This document shows, one piece after another, positions 42,201 to 51,804 of a stretch of 64,000 bases of DNA. The stretch comes from Mesobacillus campisalis (GTDB lineage: Bacteria > Bacillota > Bacilli > Bacillales > Cytobacillaceae): NCBI RefSeq assembly GCF_000986785.1, contig NZ_LAYY01000017.1:1-64000 (forward strand), given 5' to 3'. The translations under genes were made by a program, and so were the position numbers. The stretch's first letter is position 1; every line of letters begins with the position of its first letter. Under the pieces are notes generated by a model. The model was not told the origin of the DNA, did not search any database, and saw only the letters and a list, made by a program, of their open reading frames with translations.

Positions 42201-42333
42201 TTAAGCGACCCTTCTTCTTGTAGTATTTTTGTGAAAATTATAACATAATGTAAATATATCAAATTTTTAGATAATTTTCAATGCTTAAGTAAAGGATTTT
42301 GTGAAAAAACCGACAAATTAACCTTCCGACTGG

Positions 42334-42385
42334 TTTACCACCCGCGGACAGGTCTGTGTAAACCGGGAATCTCTATTAAACTACA
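42334..42385. promoter_or_regulatory. inverted repeat upstream of the SSS transporter
   Basis: GGTTTAC near 42334 and GTAAACC near 42357 form an inverted repeat separated by about 16 bases, in the 276-base gap before the transporter. A repressor site or mRNA hairpin is possible; no T run follows. Confidence 0.35.
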
Positions 42386-42476
42386 TCGCCATCTGGTTAC
42401 AGACAGGTTTCAATGTAGAAAAAATTGGATATAAGAGAACGTGCATTATGCCAATATAACGATAGGGGGATTAATT

Positions 42477-44267
42477 TTGTTTGGTTCAATTTGGTTTACA
42501 TTGCTCTCATGCGCCTTTTTCATGGGGCTTGTATCGTGGATTTCCTACTTGAAGACAAAAGGGGAGGTTAGCGATTCTGCAGGGTATTTTCTGGCAGGTA
42601 GGGGGCTTACAGGCGGCTTTATCGCAGGTTCACTATTATTAACCAATTTGTCGGCCGAACAGCTGATTGGGTTGAATGGACAGGCTTACCGGACAAATCT
42701 TTCAAATATGGCCTGGGAAGTTACGGCAGCTTTCGCCGTCATCATCATGGCAGTTTATTTGCTTCCGAAATATCTTGGGGGAAGCTTTACAACATTGCCG
42801 GAGTTCCTAAGCAAGCGTTTCGACGAAGGGGTCAGAAGATATACGGTCATTCTTTTTATGCTTGGATACATACTTGTAACGATCCCTTCGATGCTCTACT
42901 CAGGTGCTTTGGCAGTATTGAAGCTTTTTGATGTTCCCGGCCTGTTCGGAATTTCATACGTAGGATCTGTATGGCTGGTCATTTGGGTAATCGGCATCAT
43001 TGGTGCCCTGTATGCCATTTTTGGCGGTTTGAAGGCTGTCGCCGTTTCAGATACCCTTAATGGCGTGGGTCTGCTGATAATAGGAATACTTGTTCCTGTA
43101 CTGGGATTCATTACACTTGGGGATGGAAGCCTTCTGGCAGGTATGAAGGAAATCGCCGTCCAGCATCCGGAAAAGTTGAATTCAATTGGCACAAAGGAAG
43201 ATTCCGTTCCATTTGGAACCATTTTTACAGGGATGATTTTTGCCAATTTATTTTACTGGGCCTCAAATCAGTATGTCATCCAGCGGACCTTGGGAGCAAA
43301 GAATCTGGCGGAAGGTCAAAAAGGGGTACTGATTTCAGGCTTTTTTAAGCTTCTTGTCCCGCTTTTCATGATGATACCTGGCGTGATTGCTTTCCATTTG
43401 TATGGGGATGGACTCGAATCGGTTGATTTAGCTTATCCTGCACTGATTACGGATGTTCTACCTAGCTATTTATCCGGATTCTTTTTGGCTGTCTTGCTGG
43501 GAGCGGTTTTCAGTTCCTTTAATTCATTATTGAACAGCGCTGCCACTTTATTTGCTCTGGATATCTACAAACCGCGCATCAACCCCAATGCAGATGATAA
43601 AAAGCTGATTCAGGTGAGCAAGGTGTTCGGAACTCTGCTGGCGATTGTTTCGTTGTTTGTTTCACCCATGCTGATGAACGCTTCGGAAGGACTGTGGGAT
43701 TTGATACGCCGATTTACTGGTTTCTTCAATATTCCCATCATTGCCATCGTCCTTGTGGGGATATTGACGAAATATGTGCCAGCTGTTGCCGCCAAAGTGG
43801 TGATTATTTTCCACGTGATTACCTACTATATGCTTGTATGGGGAACAGATCACTTGTTCAATGTAAGTGTTCCGATTCATTTCATCCATATTTACGCCAT
43901 CCTGTTTGTGATTGAAGTAGGAATCATGCTGCTGATCGGCAAATGGAAGCCGATGGCAGCTCCATACCAATACAGAGCAGATCCGAAGGTGGATATGAAT
44001 CCATGGAAATTCGTGCTGCCCATCTCTATTTTTCTTTTGTCCCTCGTTGCCATAACCTATGTTGTCTTCTCGCCGATTGGGCTGGCTTATGTAAATGGAA
44101 TGGTTTCACCTTATTTTTGGACAACTATTGCAGCGATTTTATTGCCGACAGGTGCACTCATATTTGCTTCAATAAAATACTGGAATCAAAAGTATGCCGG
44201 CTATCTGTCTGCGCAAAGCCAATCTGAACCTGCTGTGATGAATGAGAAGAAGCGGTTGACTTTATAA
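42477..44267 (+). CDS. sodium:solute symporter (SSS family)
   Basis: About 596 aa with some 14 membrane helices. Typical SSS core: GYFLAGRGLTGGFIAGSLL in TM1-2, NLSAEQLIGLNGQAY, and FFLAVLLGAVFSSFNSLLNSAATLFALD (positions about 340-370) in TM8. The pattern resembles YidK/SglT-like sugar transporters. TTG at 42477 lies six bases after GGGGGA and is taken as start; the frame extends 12 codons to an ATG with no site. Substrate likely a sugar or sugar acid; not resolved. Confidence 0.88.
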   Translation: MFGSIWFTLLSCAFFMGLVSWISYLKTKGEVSDSAGYFLAGRGLTGGFIAGSLLLTNLSAEQLIGLNGQAYRTNLSNMAWEVTAAFAVIIMAVYLLPKYLGGSFTTLPEFLSKRFDEGVRRYTVILFMLGYILVTIPSMLYSGALAVLKLFDVPGLFGISYVGSVWLVIWVIGIIGALYAIFGGLKAVAVSDTLNGVGLLIIGILVPVLGFITLGDGSLLAGMKEIAVQHPEKLNSIGTKEDSVPFGTIFTGMIFANLFYWASNQYVIQRTLGAKNLAEGQKGVLISGFFKLLVPLFMMIPGVIAFHLYGDGLESVDLAYPALITDVLPSYLSGFFLAVLLGAVFSSFNSLLNSAATLFALDIYKPRINPNADDKKLIQVSKVFGTLLAIVSLFVSPMLMNASEGLWDLIRRFTGFFNIPIIAIVLVGILTKYVPAVAAKVVIIFHVITYYMLVWGTDHLFNVSVPIHFIHIYAILFVIEVGIMLLIGKWKPMAAPYQYRADPKVDMNPWKFVLPISIFLLSLVAITYVVFSPIGLAYVNGMVSPYFWTTIAAILLPTGALIFASIKYWNQKYAGYLSAQSQSEPAVMNEKKRLTL

Positions 44268-44277
44268 AGGGTACAAA

Positions 44278-44319
44278 AAGGACCAGGGAGTGGATGAAGT
44301 GCATTCTTCCCTGGTCCTT
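44278..44319. terminator. bidirectional terminator
   Basis: AAGGACCAGGGA and TCCCTGGTCCTT pair perfectly (12 pairs) around 18 bases between convergent genes. Confidence 0.88.
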
Positions 44320-44324
44320 AAGCT

Positions 44325-44915
44325 TTAATAATCGGTTACAATTACATCTCTGTCCAGGAACGCTTCAATCACTTCGGAGACCTGGAAAGAGATTTGGGGT
44401 GAATCAAAGTTTTCAAACACGTGTTCACACTGGGATTTATATGCCATGGTCTCGTCATAGTGGGCCATATGCCTTTGAATGTCCTCCAGCGAATCCTGAC
44501 GGTCCTCCTGGCGTTTAATAACGGTATCACGATCGGCGTAAATGAAGAACCTCATCACACGCTCTCCATACATCTGCTTCAATTTCTCCGTGCCTTCAGG
44601 GTTTAATGTCAGATAGACCAGATTATGGTGTTCAAATGCTTTGACGATATCAAGCTCGCGTATGCCATAATGAAAGCCATCAATTTCCACACTCTCGAGA
44701 AATTCCTGCTGTTCCTCCATTTTAAGAAACGTTTCTTCATCAACAAAGTGGTAATCCTCGCCATCTGTCTCGTAATGGCGCGGAGGGCGAGTAGTGTAAG
44801 AAAGGACTGTCTCCATATCAAATGCAGTGGCAACCATCTTGGCAACTGTTTTTCTTCCAGAGCCATCAGGGCCAGTGTAAATGAATAACTTTTCCTTTTC
44901 TTTAAATTTGTACAT
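44325..44915 (-). CDS. guanylate kinase-like protein
   Basis: 196 aa of the GMP kinase fold: P-loop YTGPDGSGRKT (about 13-23, unusual Asp and Arg), SYTTRPPRHYETDGEDYHF (GMP-binding, about 39-57), and a lid with RQEDR. The housekeeping Gmk has GPSGVGKGT, so this is a paralogue, perhaps with another substrate or regulatory role. ATG follows AGGAGGTTTTT. Single gene. Confidence 0.85.
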   Translation of the reverse strand: MYKFKEKEKLFIYTGPDGSGRKTVAKMVATAFDMETVLSYTTRPPRHYETDGEDYHFVDEETFLKMEEQQEFLESVEIDGFHYGIRELDIVKAFEHHNLVYLTLNPEGTEKLKQMYGERVMRFFIYADRDTVIKRQEDRQDSLEDIQRHMAHYDETMAYKSQCEHVFENFDSPQISFQVSEVIEAFLDRDVIVTDY

Positions 44916-45180
44916 GGAAAAACCTCCTTCTCATTATGTGGTACGATTTATGATTTAAAAGAAATCATCTTGGGAAAACGAACTCAAATTTACCTGTTTT
45001 TATAGTGAGATATCACAATTATATCAAATTATGAAAAGGATGTCAGATTTTTCTGCATCTTTTTAAAATTAATTTTATTGAGCCAAGTGTTTCATTTCCG
45101 GAGGGATATGTTGAGTTTAGGCCGAGGTAGGAGTAAAATCAAAAGGTGCAGGAATAAGTATGTTAATTACAGGTGGTTAA

Positions 45181-45924
<744 letters not shown>

Positions 45925-45934
45925 AAACAAGTGA

Positions 45935-45960
45935 AGGCGTCATCCTGCAGGATGACGCCT
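45935..45960. terminator. palindromic hairpin between convergent genes
   Basis: AGGCGTCATCCTG and its exact complement, 13 pairs with no loop drawn; only a short T run follows. Probably a shared terminator of map and the SDR gene. Confidence 0.7.
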
Positions 45961-45966
45961 GGATGT

Positions 45967-46749
45967 TTATAAAAGTGACTCCGCCCCATCAATATATACC
46001 TCTGTACCAGTGATATGGCTGGACATGTCCGAGGCAAGGAAGAATACCAGGTCGGCTACCTGTTCAGGCTTTCCTGACCCTTTTTCGAGAGGCTGGTTTC
46101 CTTCCGGATATTCGACCGGTATTTTGATTTTTTTCAGGCTTTCTTCTTCCGGGAAGGTGTTTTCATCAATATTTGTATCGATGGCTCCCGGGCAGATGAT
46201 GTTCACCCTTATTTTATATTGCGCCAGTTCCAATGCGGCCATTTTCCCAAACCCGGTTTGTCCGATTTTTGACGTGCTGTATGCGGAAAAACCAAAGTTT
46301 TTATAGATGCGGTTACCGTTAATCGAGCTTGTAATGATTACACTGCCGCCATTTTTCTTTAGGTAGGGTATCGCATATTTGACGGTAAGAAAAGTTCCGT
46401 TCAGGTTTGTAGTTATCGTTGTGTTCCAGTCTTCAGGGCTTAAATCCTCGATAGGGGAAATCACGCCATTGATTCCGGCATTCGCAAATACGATATCAAC
46501 TCTATCCCAGGTTTCACCCACTTTTTTATACATTTCCTCTACTTCTTCGGGTTTGGAAATATCACACTCCAGAATGATGGCTGAGCTACCTTTCTCTTCT
46601 ACCTGCTCTTTCACTCTTCTGGCGTTTTCCTCTTTTACATCAACCAGAGCGATTTTAGCGCCTTCTTCGGCTAGCTTAATGGCTGCGGCCTTTCCAATGC
46701 CAGAGCCTGCTCCCGTAATAACAGCGACCTTGCCATCCAATTTACCCAA
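45967..46749 (-). CDS. SDR-family oxidoreductase
   Basis: 260-aa short-chain dehydrogenase. TGAGSGIG (about 12-19) binds NAD(P), ANAGIN follows near 88, catalytic Ser in IITSSING, and YSTSK supplies Tyr and Lys (about 160-164). C-terminal DGAESLL. Acidic residue after strand 2 (LVDVKEE) suggests NAD preference. TTG at 46749 lies seven bases after AGGAGG and is preferred to a TTG six codons earlier. Substrate unknown. Confidence 0.9.
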   Translation of the reverse strand: MGKLDGKVAVITGAGSGIGKAAAIKLAEEGAKIALVDVKEENARRVKEQVEEKGSSAIILECDISKPEEVEEMYKKVGETWDRVDIVFANAGINGVISPIEDLSPEDWNTTITTNLNGTFLTVKYAIPYLKKNGGSVIITSSINGNRIYKNFGFSAYSTSKIGQTGFGKMAALELAQYKIRVNIICPGAIDTNIDENTFPEEESLKKIKIPVEYPEGNQPLEKGSGKPEQVADLVFFLASDMSSHITGTEVYIDGAESLL

Positions 46750-46912
46750 TTGACTTCCTCCTAACAAAGTAATCTTAACGCTTTTACATATGCCCCAAAC
46801 AGGGGATGTTGAAACTAATTAAGGGGCTATCAGACCTATTCGTTCCTAAAAATGGATAACAATGAAGAAGATGGGAATCCTGATAGTAAAAGATGAATAA
46901 GGGTGATATCTG

Positions 46913-47134
46913 TTGAAACTGCATAAGGATATGCAATTTAAAATCAAGGAAGGATTCATGGCAAACTTGCACTCTTCCGATACGCTTACGATTTTGGAAG
47001 TTACCCCAAGCTCCGTGGTCATTCAGATGAACAAATCCAATGGCAGAGGCGTGTTTCCATATGAAAGCTTTGAATATTGGGTGAAAAGGGGCCTGCTGGC
47101 ACAAATGAATGACCACCATAAAAGGACTTCCTAA
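46913..47134 (+). CDS. hypothetical protein, 73 aa
   Basis: TTG start with AAGGGTGAT upstream. A soluble protein with a likely small beta-barrel pattern (QFKIKEGFMANL, TLTILEVTPSSVVIQM) and a helical end. It resembles no family I can name. It sits between the divergent SDR promoter and the convergent ZIP gene. Confidence 0.6.
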   Translation: MKLHKDMQFKIKEGFMANLHSSDTLTILEVTPSSVVIQMNKSNGRGVFPYESFEYWVKRGLLAQMNDHHKRTS

Positions 47135-47172
47135 GAACACTGGATAAATATCTGGTGTTTTTATTTTACACT

Positions 47173-47901
47173 TCACCCAAATTTTTGCGTCAGCACCAGC
47201 ATGGATATTAGCCCGATGGCAAATGCATAGGTGGGGAATTTTTCTTCTTCCTCCTGGCTGTCGGGAATCAGTTCCTTATAAATCACGAAGAGCATCGCTC
47301 CTGCTGCAAAGCTCAGCCCGTAACTGACGATCCCTTGCACATAGGATGCCAGGAAATAGCCGGCGAACCCAGTTATAATTTCCACTGCACCTGTCATTGT
47401 CGCAATCAGCAAAGCTTTAACTTTGGATACATTCTGGTTTAAAAGATAAATCGCTATCAAGAAGCCTTCCGGCGCGTTCTGAAGGCCGATGGCAAGGGCA
47501 ATGATCAGCCCTAATCCTTCCTGGCCGGCGCCGTAGCTAACACCGACCGACAAGCCTTCAGGCAGATTATGTAAGGTAACTGCCACGATGACAATGAGCG
47601 TTTTTCGGTCAATATTGGTGGTTATTCTGGAATTCTTTAAATTCATATTCGCCGTCTTTGAATCAATCATGCTGAGCACAAAGATTCCGAGCAGCAAACC
47701 GAAAGATAGGACATACAAGTTCGACATGTGCAGAGCTTCCGGAATCAGGCTGAAAGTGGTGGCGGCAATCATGACTCCGGATGCATACCCAAGAAGGGTG
47801 CCTTTCAGCCTTGGTGAGATTTTGTTCAAAAATAAAATAGGCAATGCGCCCAAACCTGTTGCCATGGCAGATATGAATATTCCCAAAAACGCTTCCTGCA
47901 T
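47173..47901 (-). CDS. ZIP-family metal transporter
   Basis: 242 aa with about eight helices. The ZIP metal site in TM4 is HNLPEGLSVG, and TM5 has QNAPEGFLIAIY. Related to ZupT, a zinc or divalent metal importer, though some bacterial ZIPs work as exporters. A variable loop (about 90-108) lacks the usual His cluster. ATG follows AAGGGGAATTGT. It is near the CzcD/CzrA zinc-efflux genes, which may reflect a zinc-homeostasis neighbourhood. Confidence 0.88.
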   Translation of the reverse strand: MQEAFLGIFISAMATGLGALPILFLNKISPRLKGTLLGYASGVMIAATTFSLIPEALHMSNLYVLSFGLLLGIFVLSMIDSKTANMNLKNSRITTNIDRKTLIVIVAVTLHNLPEGLSVGVSYGAGQEGLGLIIALAIGLQNAPEGFLIAIYLLNQNVSKVKALLIATMTGAVEIITGFAGYFLASYVQGIVSYGLSFAAGAMLFVIYKELIPDSQEEEEKFPTYAFAIGLISMLVLTQKFG

Positions 47902-48124
47902 ACAATTCCCCTTACCTTTCTGTGTTGGGTCTATATAAAGATAGTCTCTTATTCCCCGCGGAGTGTATTTATACACCTGGACCTCCCTGGAAATTCACAC
48001 TCCCAAATGCCAAGAATATAACCCTATTGAAGGGGGTAGAAGAAATAAAGAAGCTAGTTGCAGAAATCCTTTTCTAAGTTAAAAAGAAAGATTGAACAAT
48101 TGGGAAACATCCGTCATAATGTAT

Positions 48125-48144
48125 ATATGAGCATATATTCATAT
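48125..48144. promoter_or_regulatory. CzrA-type operator upstream of czcD
   Basis: ATATGAG and TTCATAT are separated by six bases, giving a near-perfect inverted repeat of the ArsR/SmtB operator type. It lies about 20 bases before the czcD start. The regulator gene is at 49087. Confidence 0.8.
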
Positions 48145-48163
48145 TTGAAAGAGGGGAAAAGAC

Positions 48164-49090
48164 ATGGGCCATCATCATTCCCATGGACACGCGCATGGGC
48201 ACGGGCATCATCATACCAGCAGCAATAAAAAAGCCCTTTTATGGGCGTTTATCCTTATCTCAGCATTTATGTTTGTGGAACTGGTTGGGGGATTGCTGAC
48301 AAACAGTCTCGCACTGTTATCCGATGCTGGGCATATGCTTAGCGATGCAGCCGCTCTTGGATTAAGCCTTTTTGCCATCAAACTGGGAGAAAAGGCGGCT
48401 ACCTCAAGCAAAACATTCGGTTATAAACGATTTGAAATTCTTGCTGCCATGATCAATGGCGCTACGCTAATCATTATCTCGTTGTATATCTTTTATGAGG
48501 CATACCATCGGATTCTTCAGCCGCCGGAAGTACAGAGCCTCGGAATGCTACTGATTGCTTTCATTGGGCTGCTTGTCAATATTTTGGCTGCATGGATTTT
48601 GATGAAAGGCGACAAGGATGAGAACTTGAATGTGCGCAGTGCTTTTCTCCATGTTATTGGCGATATGCTTGGATCGGTAGGGGCGATCATCGCAGCTTTA
48701 TGCATCTACTTTCTCGGCTGGGGTATGGCTGATCCAATAGCCAGTATTGTCGTGGCTGTGCTCATATTAATAAGCGGCTGGAGGGTAACAAAAGAATCGG
48801 TCCACGTTCTGATGGAAGGGACGCCAGCCCACCTGCAGGTTGATGAAGTCAAAGCTGTTCTCCAATCCATCGCAGAAGTTCGGTCTGTCCATGATCTCCA
48901 CCTTTGGTCCATCACTTCCGGAGTTCCAATGCTTAGCTGCCACCTGGCCATATCTGATGGAAGCAGCCATGACGATGTTCTCCACCACGCACAGAAAGTC
49001 CTCCACGACAAGTTTGGGATTGACCATAGCACCATCCAGGTAGAATCGGCAGAAGCAGGATGCCCAAGCCAGCATGGCACATGCAATTAA
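48164..49090 (+). CDS. czcD: cation diffusion facilitator, zinc/cadmium/cobalt efflux
   Basis: 308 aa with a His-rich N-terminus ([17 protein letters not shown]), six helices and a C-terminal metal-sensing domain. Transport-site residues are in [10 protein letters not shown] (TM2) and [11 protein letters not shown] (TM5). It exports Zn2+ (also Cd2+, Co2+) in exchange for protons. ATG follows GAGGGGAAAAG. The stop overlaps the convergent czrA stop by four bases. Confidence 0.95.
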   Translation: MGHHHSHGHAHGHGHHHTSSNKKALLWAFILISAFMFVELVGGLLTNSLALLSDAGHMLSDAAALGLSLFAIKLGEKAATSSKTFGYKRFEILAAMINGATLIIISLYIFYEAYHRILQPPEVQSLGMLLIAFIGLLVNILAAWILMKGDKDENLNVRSAFLHVIGDMLGSVGAIIAALCIYFLGWGMADPIASIVVAVLILISGWRVTKESVHVLMEGTPAHLQVDEVKAVLQSIAEVRSVHDLHLWSITSGVPMLSCHLAISDGSSHDDVLHHAQKVLHDKFGIDHSTIQVESAEAGCPSQHGTCN

Positions 49091-49395
49091 TGGTGATTAG
49101 CGTGATCAATGGTTTGCTTCAAAATGCTTTTCACATGCTCATCGTCACAGCTATAGTAAACCGATGTCCCGTCCTTGCGAAATTTGACAAGGCGAAGGTT
49201 TTTCAGGAATCTTAATTGGTGAGAAACGGTTGATTGGAGAAGGGAGAGCTCTTCAGCGATATCGTTTACAGAATGCTCATCCTGAAAGAGAAGGTGAAGA
49301 ATCCTCAACCTGGTCGGATCTGCCAGGGCTTTAAATGTCTGTGAAACGATAAACAGGGTTTCTTCATCCATGACTTCATATTTTTTCTGTCCCAA
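49087..49395 (-). CDS. czrA: ArsR/SmtB-family zinc-responsive repressor
   Basis: 102-aa winged-helix dimer. The recognition helix is in [17 protein letters not shown], and the C-terminal helix alpha-5 site is complete: D85, H87, then ten residues, H98 and H101 (DxHx10HxxH), the zinc/cobalt-sensing ligands of CzrA. Zinc binding should release the operator at 48125 and induce czcD. TTG start at 49395 with AGGAGG nine bases before it. Convergent tail-to-tail overlap with czcD. Confidence 0.94.
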   Translation of the reverse strand: MGQKKYEVMDEETLFIVSQTFKALADPTRLRILHLLFQDEHSVNDIAEELSLLQSTVSHQLRFLKNLRLVKFRKDGTSVYYSCDDEHVKSILKQTIDHANHH

Positions 49396-49443
49396 GCTAA
49401 TCAGCCTCCTTATTGTAAATTATATCGTTTTCGTTTTAAATTA

Positions 49444-49477
49444 AAAATCGCGGGATTTTAATCCCGCGATTTTTTTA
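49444..49477 (-). terminator. strong hairpin between moaA and czrA
   Basis: AAAATCGCGGGAT and ATCCCGCGATTTT pair perfectly around TTTA with T or A runs on both sides. On the minus strand it ends the fdhD-moaA transcript. Confidence 0.92.
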
Positions 49478-49504
49478 ATTGCATATGGGTGTAACCGTTA
49501 GTCG

Positions 49505-50524
49505 TTACCCGCCAATATGGCTCATTTCGATTTTAGGGCGCTCCGCGTCTGTTGTGCTGCGCTCCAGGGAATACCGGTCTTTTCGGCCGTTCCAGACATC
49601 CTGAAGGAGACCGGTCAGTTCATCGTCATTTAAGCCGGACCGGATAGGGGAACGGATATCATGCCCTTTAGAGGCAAAGAGGCATGTGTACAGCATTCCG
49701 CTCGCTGAAAGCCGAGCCCGGTTGCATGTCGAACAAAAAGCATCAGACACTGAAGAAATGACACCGATTTCATCTTCGGAGCCAATGTACCGAAATCGGC
49801 TGGCAACTTCTCCGCTATAGTTTGGGCTTATCGGCTCAAGCGGCATGACCTTGCTGATTTCTTCAATAATCCGGCTCTTCGGATAAACATCATCCAGTTT
49901 CCACTTATTTGTATTGCCGACATCCATAAACTCGATGAAACGAAGAATATGGCCTTTTTCACGAAAGAATCTGGCCATGTGGAGGATGTCCGAGTCGTTC
50001 ATCCCTTTTTTGACCACCATGTTGATTTTCACTTGCAGACCAGCATCGCTGGCTGCATCAATGCCGTCAAGGACGGTTTGGACCGACACACCTCGTCCAT
50101 TTATTTGGCCGAAGATTTCATCCCTTAAAGAGTCAAGGGAGATGGAAACACGCTTAAGGCCAGCTTCTTTAAGTTCTTTGGCGTATTTGGGCAATAAGGA
50201 ACCATTCGTAGTCATGGCAATATCTTCGACACCATCGATACCGTTGATCTTCCTGATCAATTCGGCAACATTGGGCCGCATTAGGGGTTCTCCGCCGGTA
50301 ATGCGAATTTTTTTAACACCGAGCGATGCGACAAAGATATGGGTAAGCCGTTCCAATTCTTCAAATGAGAGGAGTTCTTCCCGTTTCAAGAATGGATAAT
50401 CCGGACCAAAAATTTCCGCGGGCATGCAATAAGTGCAGCGGAAATTGCATTTGTCTGTAACTGAAATGCGCAAATCACGGAGAGGGCGTTTAAAATAATC
50501 ATAAACCGTTGTATCTGTTTGCAT
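49505..50524 (-). CDS. moaA: GTP 3',8-cyclase MoaA
   Basis: 339-aa radical SAM enzyme starting molybdopterin synthesis from GTP. SAM cluster cysteines C26, C30 and C33 (CNFRCTYC); the second cluster uses CSTC and a later Cys in LYTCLFA. The C-terminus ends in Gly-Gly (SHIGG), needed with MoaC. ATG follows AAAGGAGG. It lies 27 bases downstream of fdhD and is probably co-transcribed. Confidence 0.96.
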   Translation of the reverse strand: MQTDTTVYDYFKRPLRDLRISVTDKCNFRCTYCMPAEIFGPDYPFLKREELLSFEELERLTHIFVASLGVKKIRITGGEPLMRPNVAELIRKINGIDGVEDIAMTTNGSLLPKYAKELKEAGLKRVSISLDSLRDEIFGQINGRGVSVQTVLDGIDAASDAGLQVKINMVVKKGMNDSDILHMARFFREKGHILRFIEFMDVGNTNKWKLDDVYPKSRIIEEISKVMPLEPISPNYSGEVASRFRYIGSEDEIGVISSVSDAFCSTCNRARLSASGMLYTCLFASKGHDIRSPIRSGLNDDELTGLLQDVWNGRKDRYSLERSTTDAERPKIEMSHIGG

Positions 50525-50551
50525 CGGTTTTTCCCTCCTTTTTAAAAACTG

Positions 50552-51340
50552 CTAATCTATTATTCGTTCCGGACAGGAATAGACGTTGAATGAGTTCCCG
50601 CGGATAAATCCGACCGCAGTGATGTTCAGGTCATTGGCAAGCTTGATCGCCAAATCCGTTGGCGCCGATTTTGAGAGGACGATGCCAACTCCAATCTTAG
50701 CCGCTTTCAATAAAACTTCAGATGAGATGCGCCCGCTAAATACTATGATTTTATCACGAACAGGCACTTTATTCAAAATACTGAATCCCAACAGCTTGTC
50801 TAGTGCGTTATGGCGTCCGATGTCGGTGCGAACCGCTATGATTTCTTCAGGGGTGCACAAAGCTGCATTATGGACACCGCCTGTCTCATGAAAAACACGG
50901 GAGCTGTTCTGCATCTCATTCATAAGAGTGATAGCCTGAACTGCTGAAATGGCTGTGGTGGAGGTTGATGTCCTGGCCGTTTTTGCATCATTATGGAAAT
51001 AGAATTGCCGGCTTTTTCCACAGCAGGAACCAATGAATCGCTTGGAATAGTACTGCTGGTTGGTTGTTGTTTCCGCTTTTATCGTTACGTAGGCATAGCC
51101 TCGGTCTTCATCAATGCTCATGGAAAGAATGTCGCTGTAAAAACGTATGACACCTTCGGAAGCGAGAAATCCGACAACCATTTCTTCGAGATGGGCGGGA
51201 GTGCACACCATGGTAGCAAACTCGGAATCATTGACAAAAATCGTCAATGGAAATTCATTTACAATGACATCCTCGACATGAAGGAATTGTCCATTAGAGT
51301 ATTTGGTGATGGTATATTTTTCGCTCATGCTTTCCGACAT
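50552..51340 (-). CDS. fdhD: formate dehydrogenase accessory sulfurtransferase FdhD
   Basis: About 262 aa. FdhD transfers sulfur to bis-MGD of formate dehydrogenases. The catalytic cysteine pair lies in IGSCCGKSRQ (adjacent Cys rather than CxxC). GGVHNAAL and RTDIGRHNALDKLLG are the family's nucleotide-binding signatures. ATG at 51340 has AGGTG six bases upstream; a GTG three codons earlier is the alternative. It faces away from the OFA transporter and FdhF-type gene, so all belong to one formate/molybdenum region. Confidence 0.94.
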   Translation of the reverse strand: MSESMSEKYTITKYSNGQFLHVEDVIVNEFPLTIFVNDSEFATMVCTPAHLEEMVVGFLASEGVIRFYSDILSMSIDEDRGYAYVTIKAETTTNQQYYSKRFIGSCCGKSRQFYFHNDAKTARTSTSTTAISAVQAITLMNEMQNSSRVFHETGGVHNAALCTPEEIIAVRTDIGRHNALDKLLGFSILNKVPVRDKIIVFSGRISSEVLLKAAKIGVGIVLSKSAPTDLAIKLANDLNITAVGFIRGNSFNVYSCPERIID

Positions 51341-51567
51341 TGTCTTCACCTAGATTCTTTGATTTAAGAGTAATTAAATTCTATACACATTTTGCAGAAA
51401 AGCACAAGTGAAATTTACAATTCGTTCATAGTGTAAAATTGATGTAACAAAGTTTGCAGAATTACTTGCATATCACTTTGTTAAATGATAATATTCATTT
51501 TGATTTCACAAATCTGTCACATTTTGATTCGAGATAGCGACCCTGTCGTCGGTTTAAATGTTACTAG

Positions 51568-51583
51568 AATGAAAGCGATTAAC
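51568..51583. promoter_or_regulatory. cre-like half site (weak)
   Basis: AATGAAAGCGATTAAC matches the first eight bases of the CcpA cre consensus (TGWAARCG) but departs in the second half. It lies about 25 bases ahead of the RNA motif. The rest of 51341-51590 is AT-rich with TGTGACAG-type direct repeats near 51510 but no gene. Confidence 0.3.
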
Positions 51584-51593
51584 TGTTGGTCCG

Positions 51594-51622
51594 ATAGTAG
51601 CGAAACCTGCTAGAAACTAACC
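51594..51622 (+). promoter_or_regulatory. candidate regulatory RNA motif, copy A
   Basis: TAGT (51595-51598) pairs with ACTA (51616-51619) enclosing AGCGAAACCTGCTAGAA. The same loop occurs at 53510. Its 3' end overlaps the 5' arm of a terminator (AACC at 51619), so the small stem and the terminator exclude each other. It lies about 185 bases ahead of the OFA transporter. No known riboswitch class recognised. Confidence 0.6.
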
Positions 51623-51682
51623 GTCAATCTCCCTCAATATGCCATTTTTCCATGGAATGGCAGAGAGATTGGCGGTTTTTTG
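51619..51682 (+). terminator. leader terminator before the OFA transporter gene
   Basis: AACCGTCAATCTC pairs with GAGATTGGCGGTT (one wobble) and an inner stem CCATT/AATGG, followed by six T. The gene starts 122 bases later, so this looks like an attenuator. Confidence 0.88.
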
Positions 51683-51804
51683 TTGTCCAAGGTTCTATTA
51701 TTTGATTGGTTAATAGAGTTGTACCTGGGGGCCTTTATACATATCTGCCCGCTGCGGCATAACCAATTTAAAGATGGAACTGCAAGAACTAAGGGGGAAG
51801 AAGC

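Noticed and set aside
42220-42290. Fur box upstream of the FbpB-like gene
   Set aside because: Only one half (GAAAATTATC) resembles the consensus; the second half does not match well.
51480-51540. Fnr or Rex site upstream of the OFA transporter
   Set aside because: TGTGA occurs as direct repeats here rather than as the inverted TGTGA-N6-TCACA pattern.
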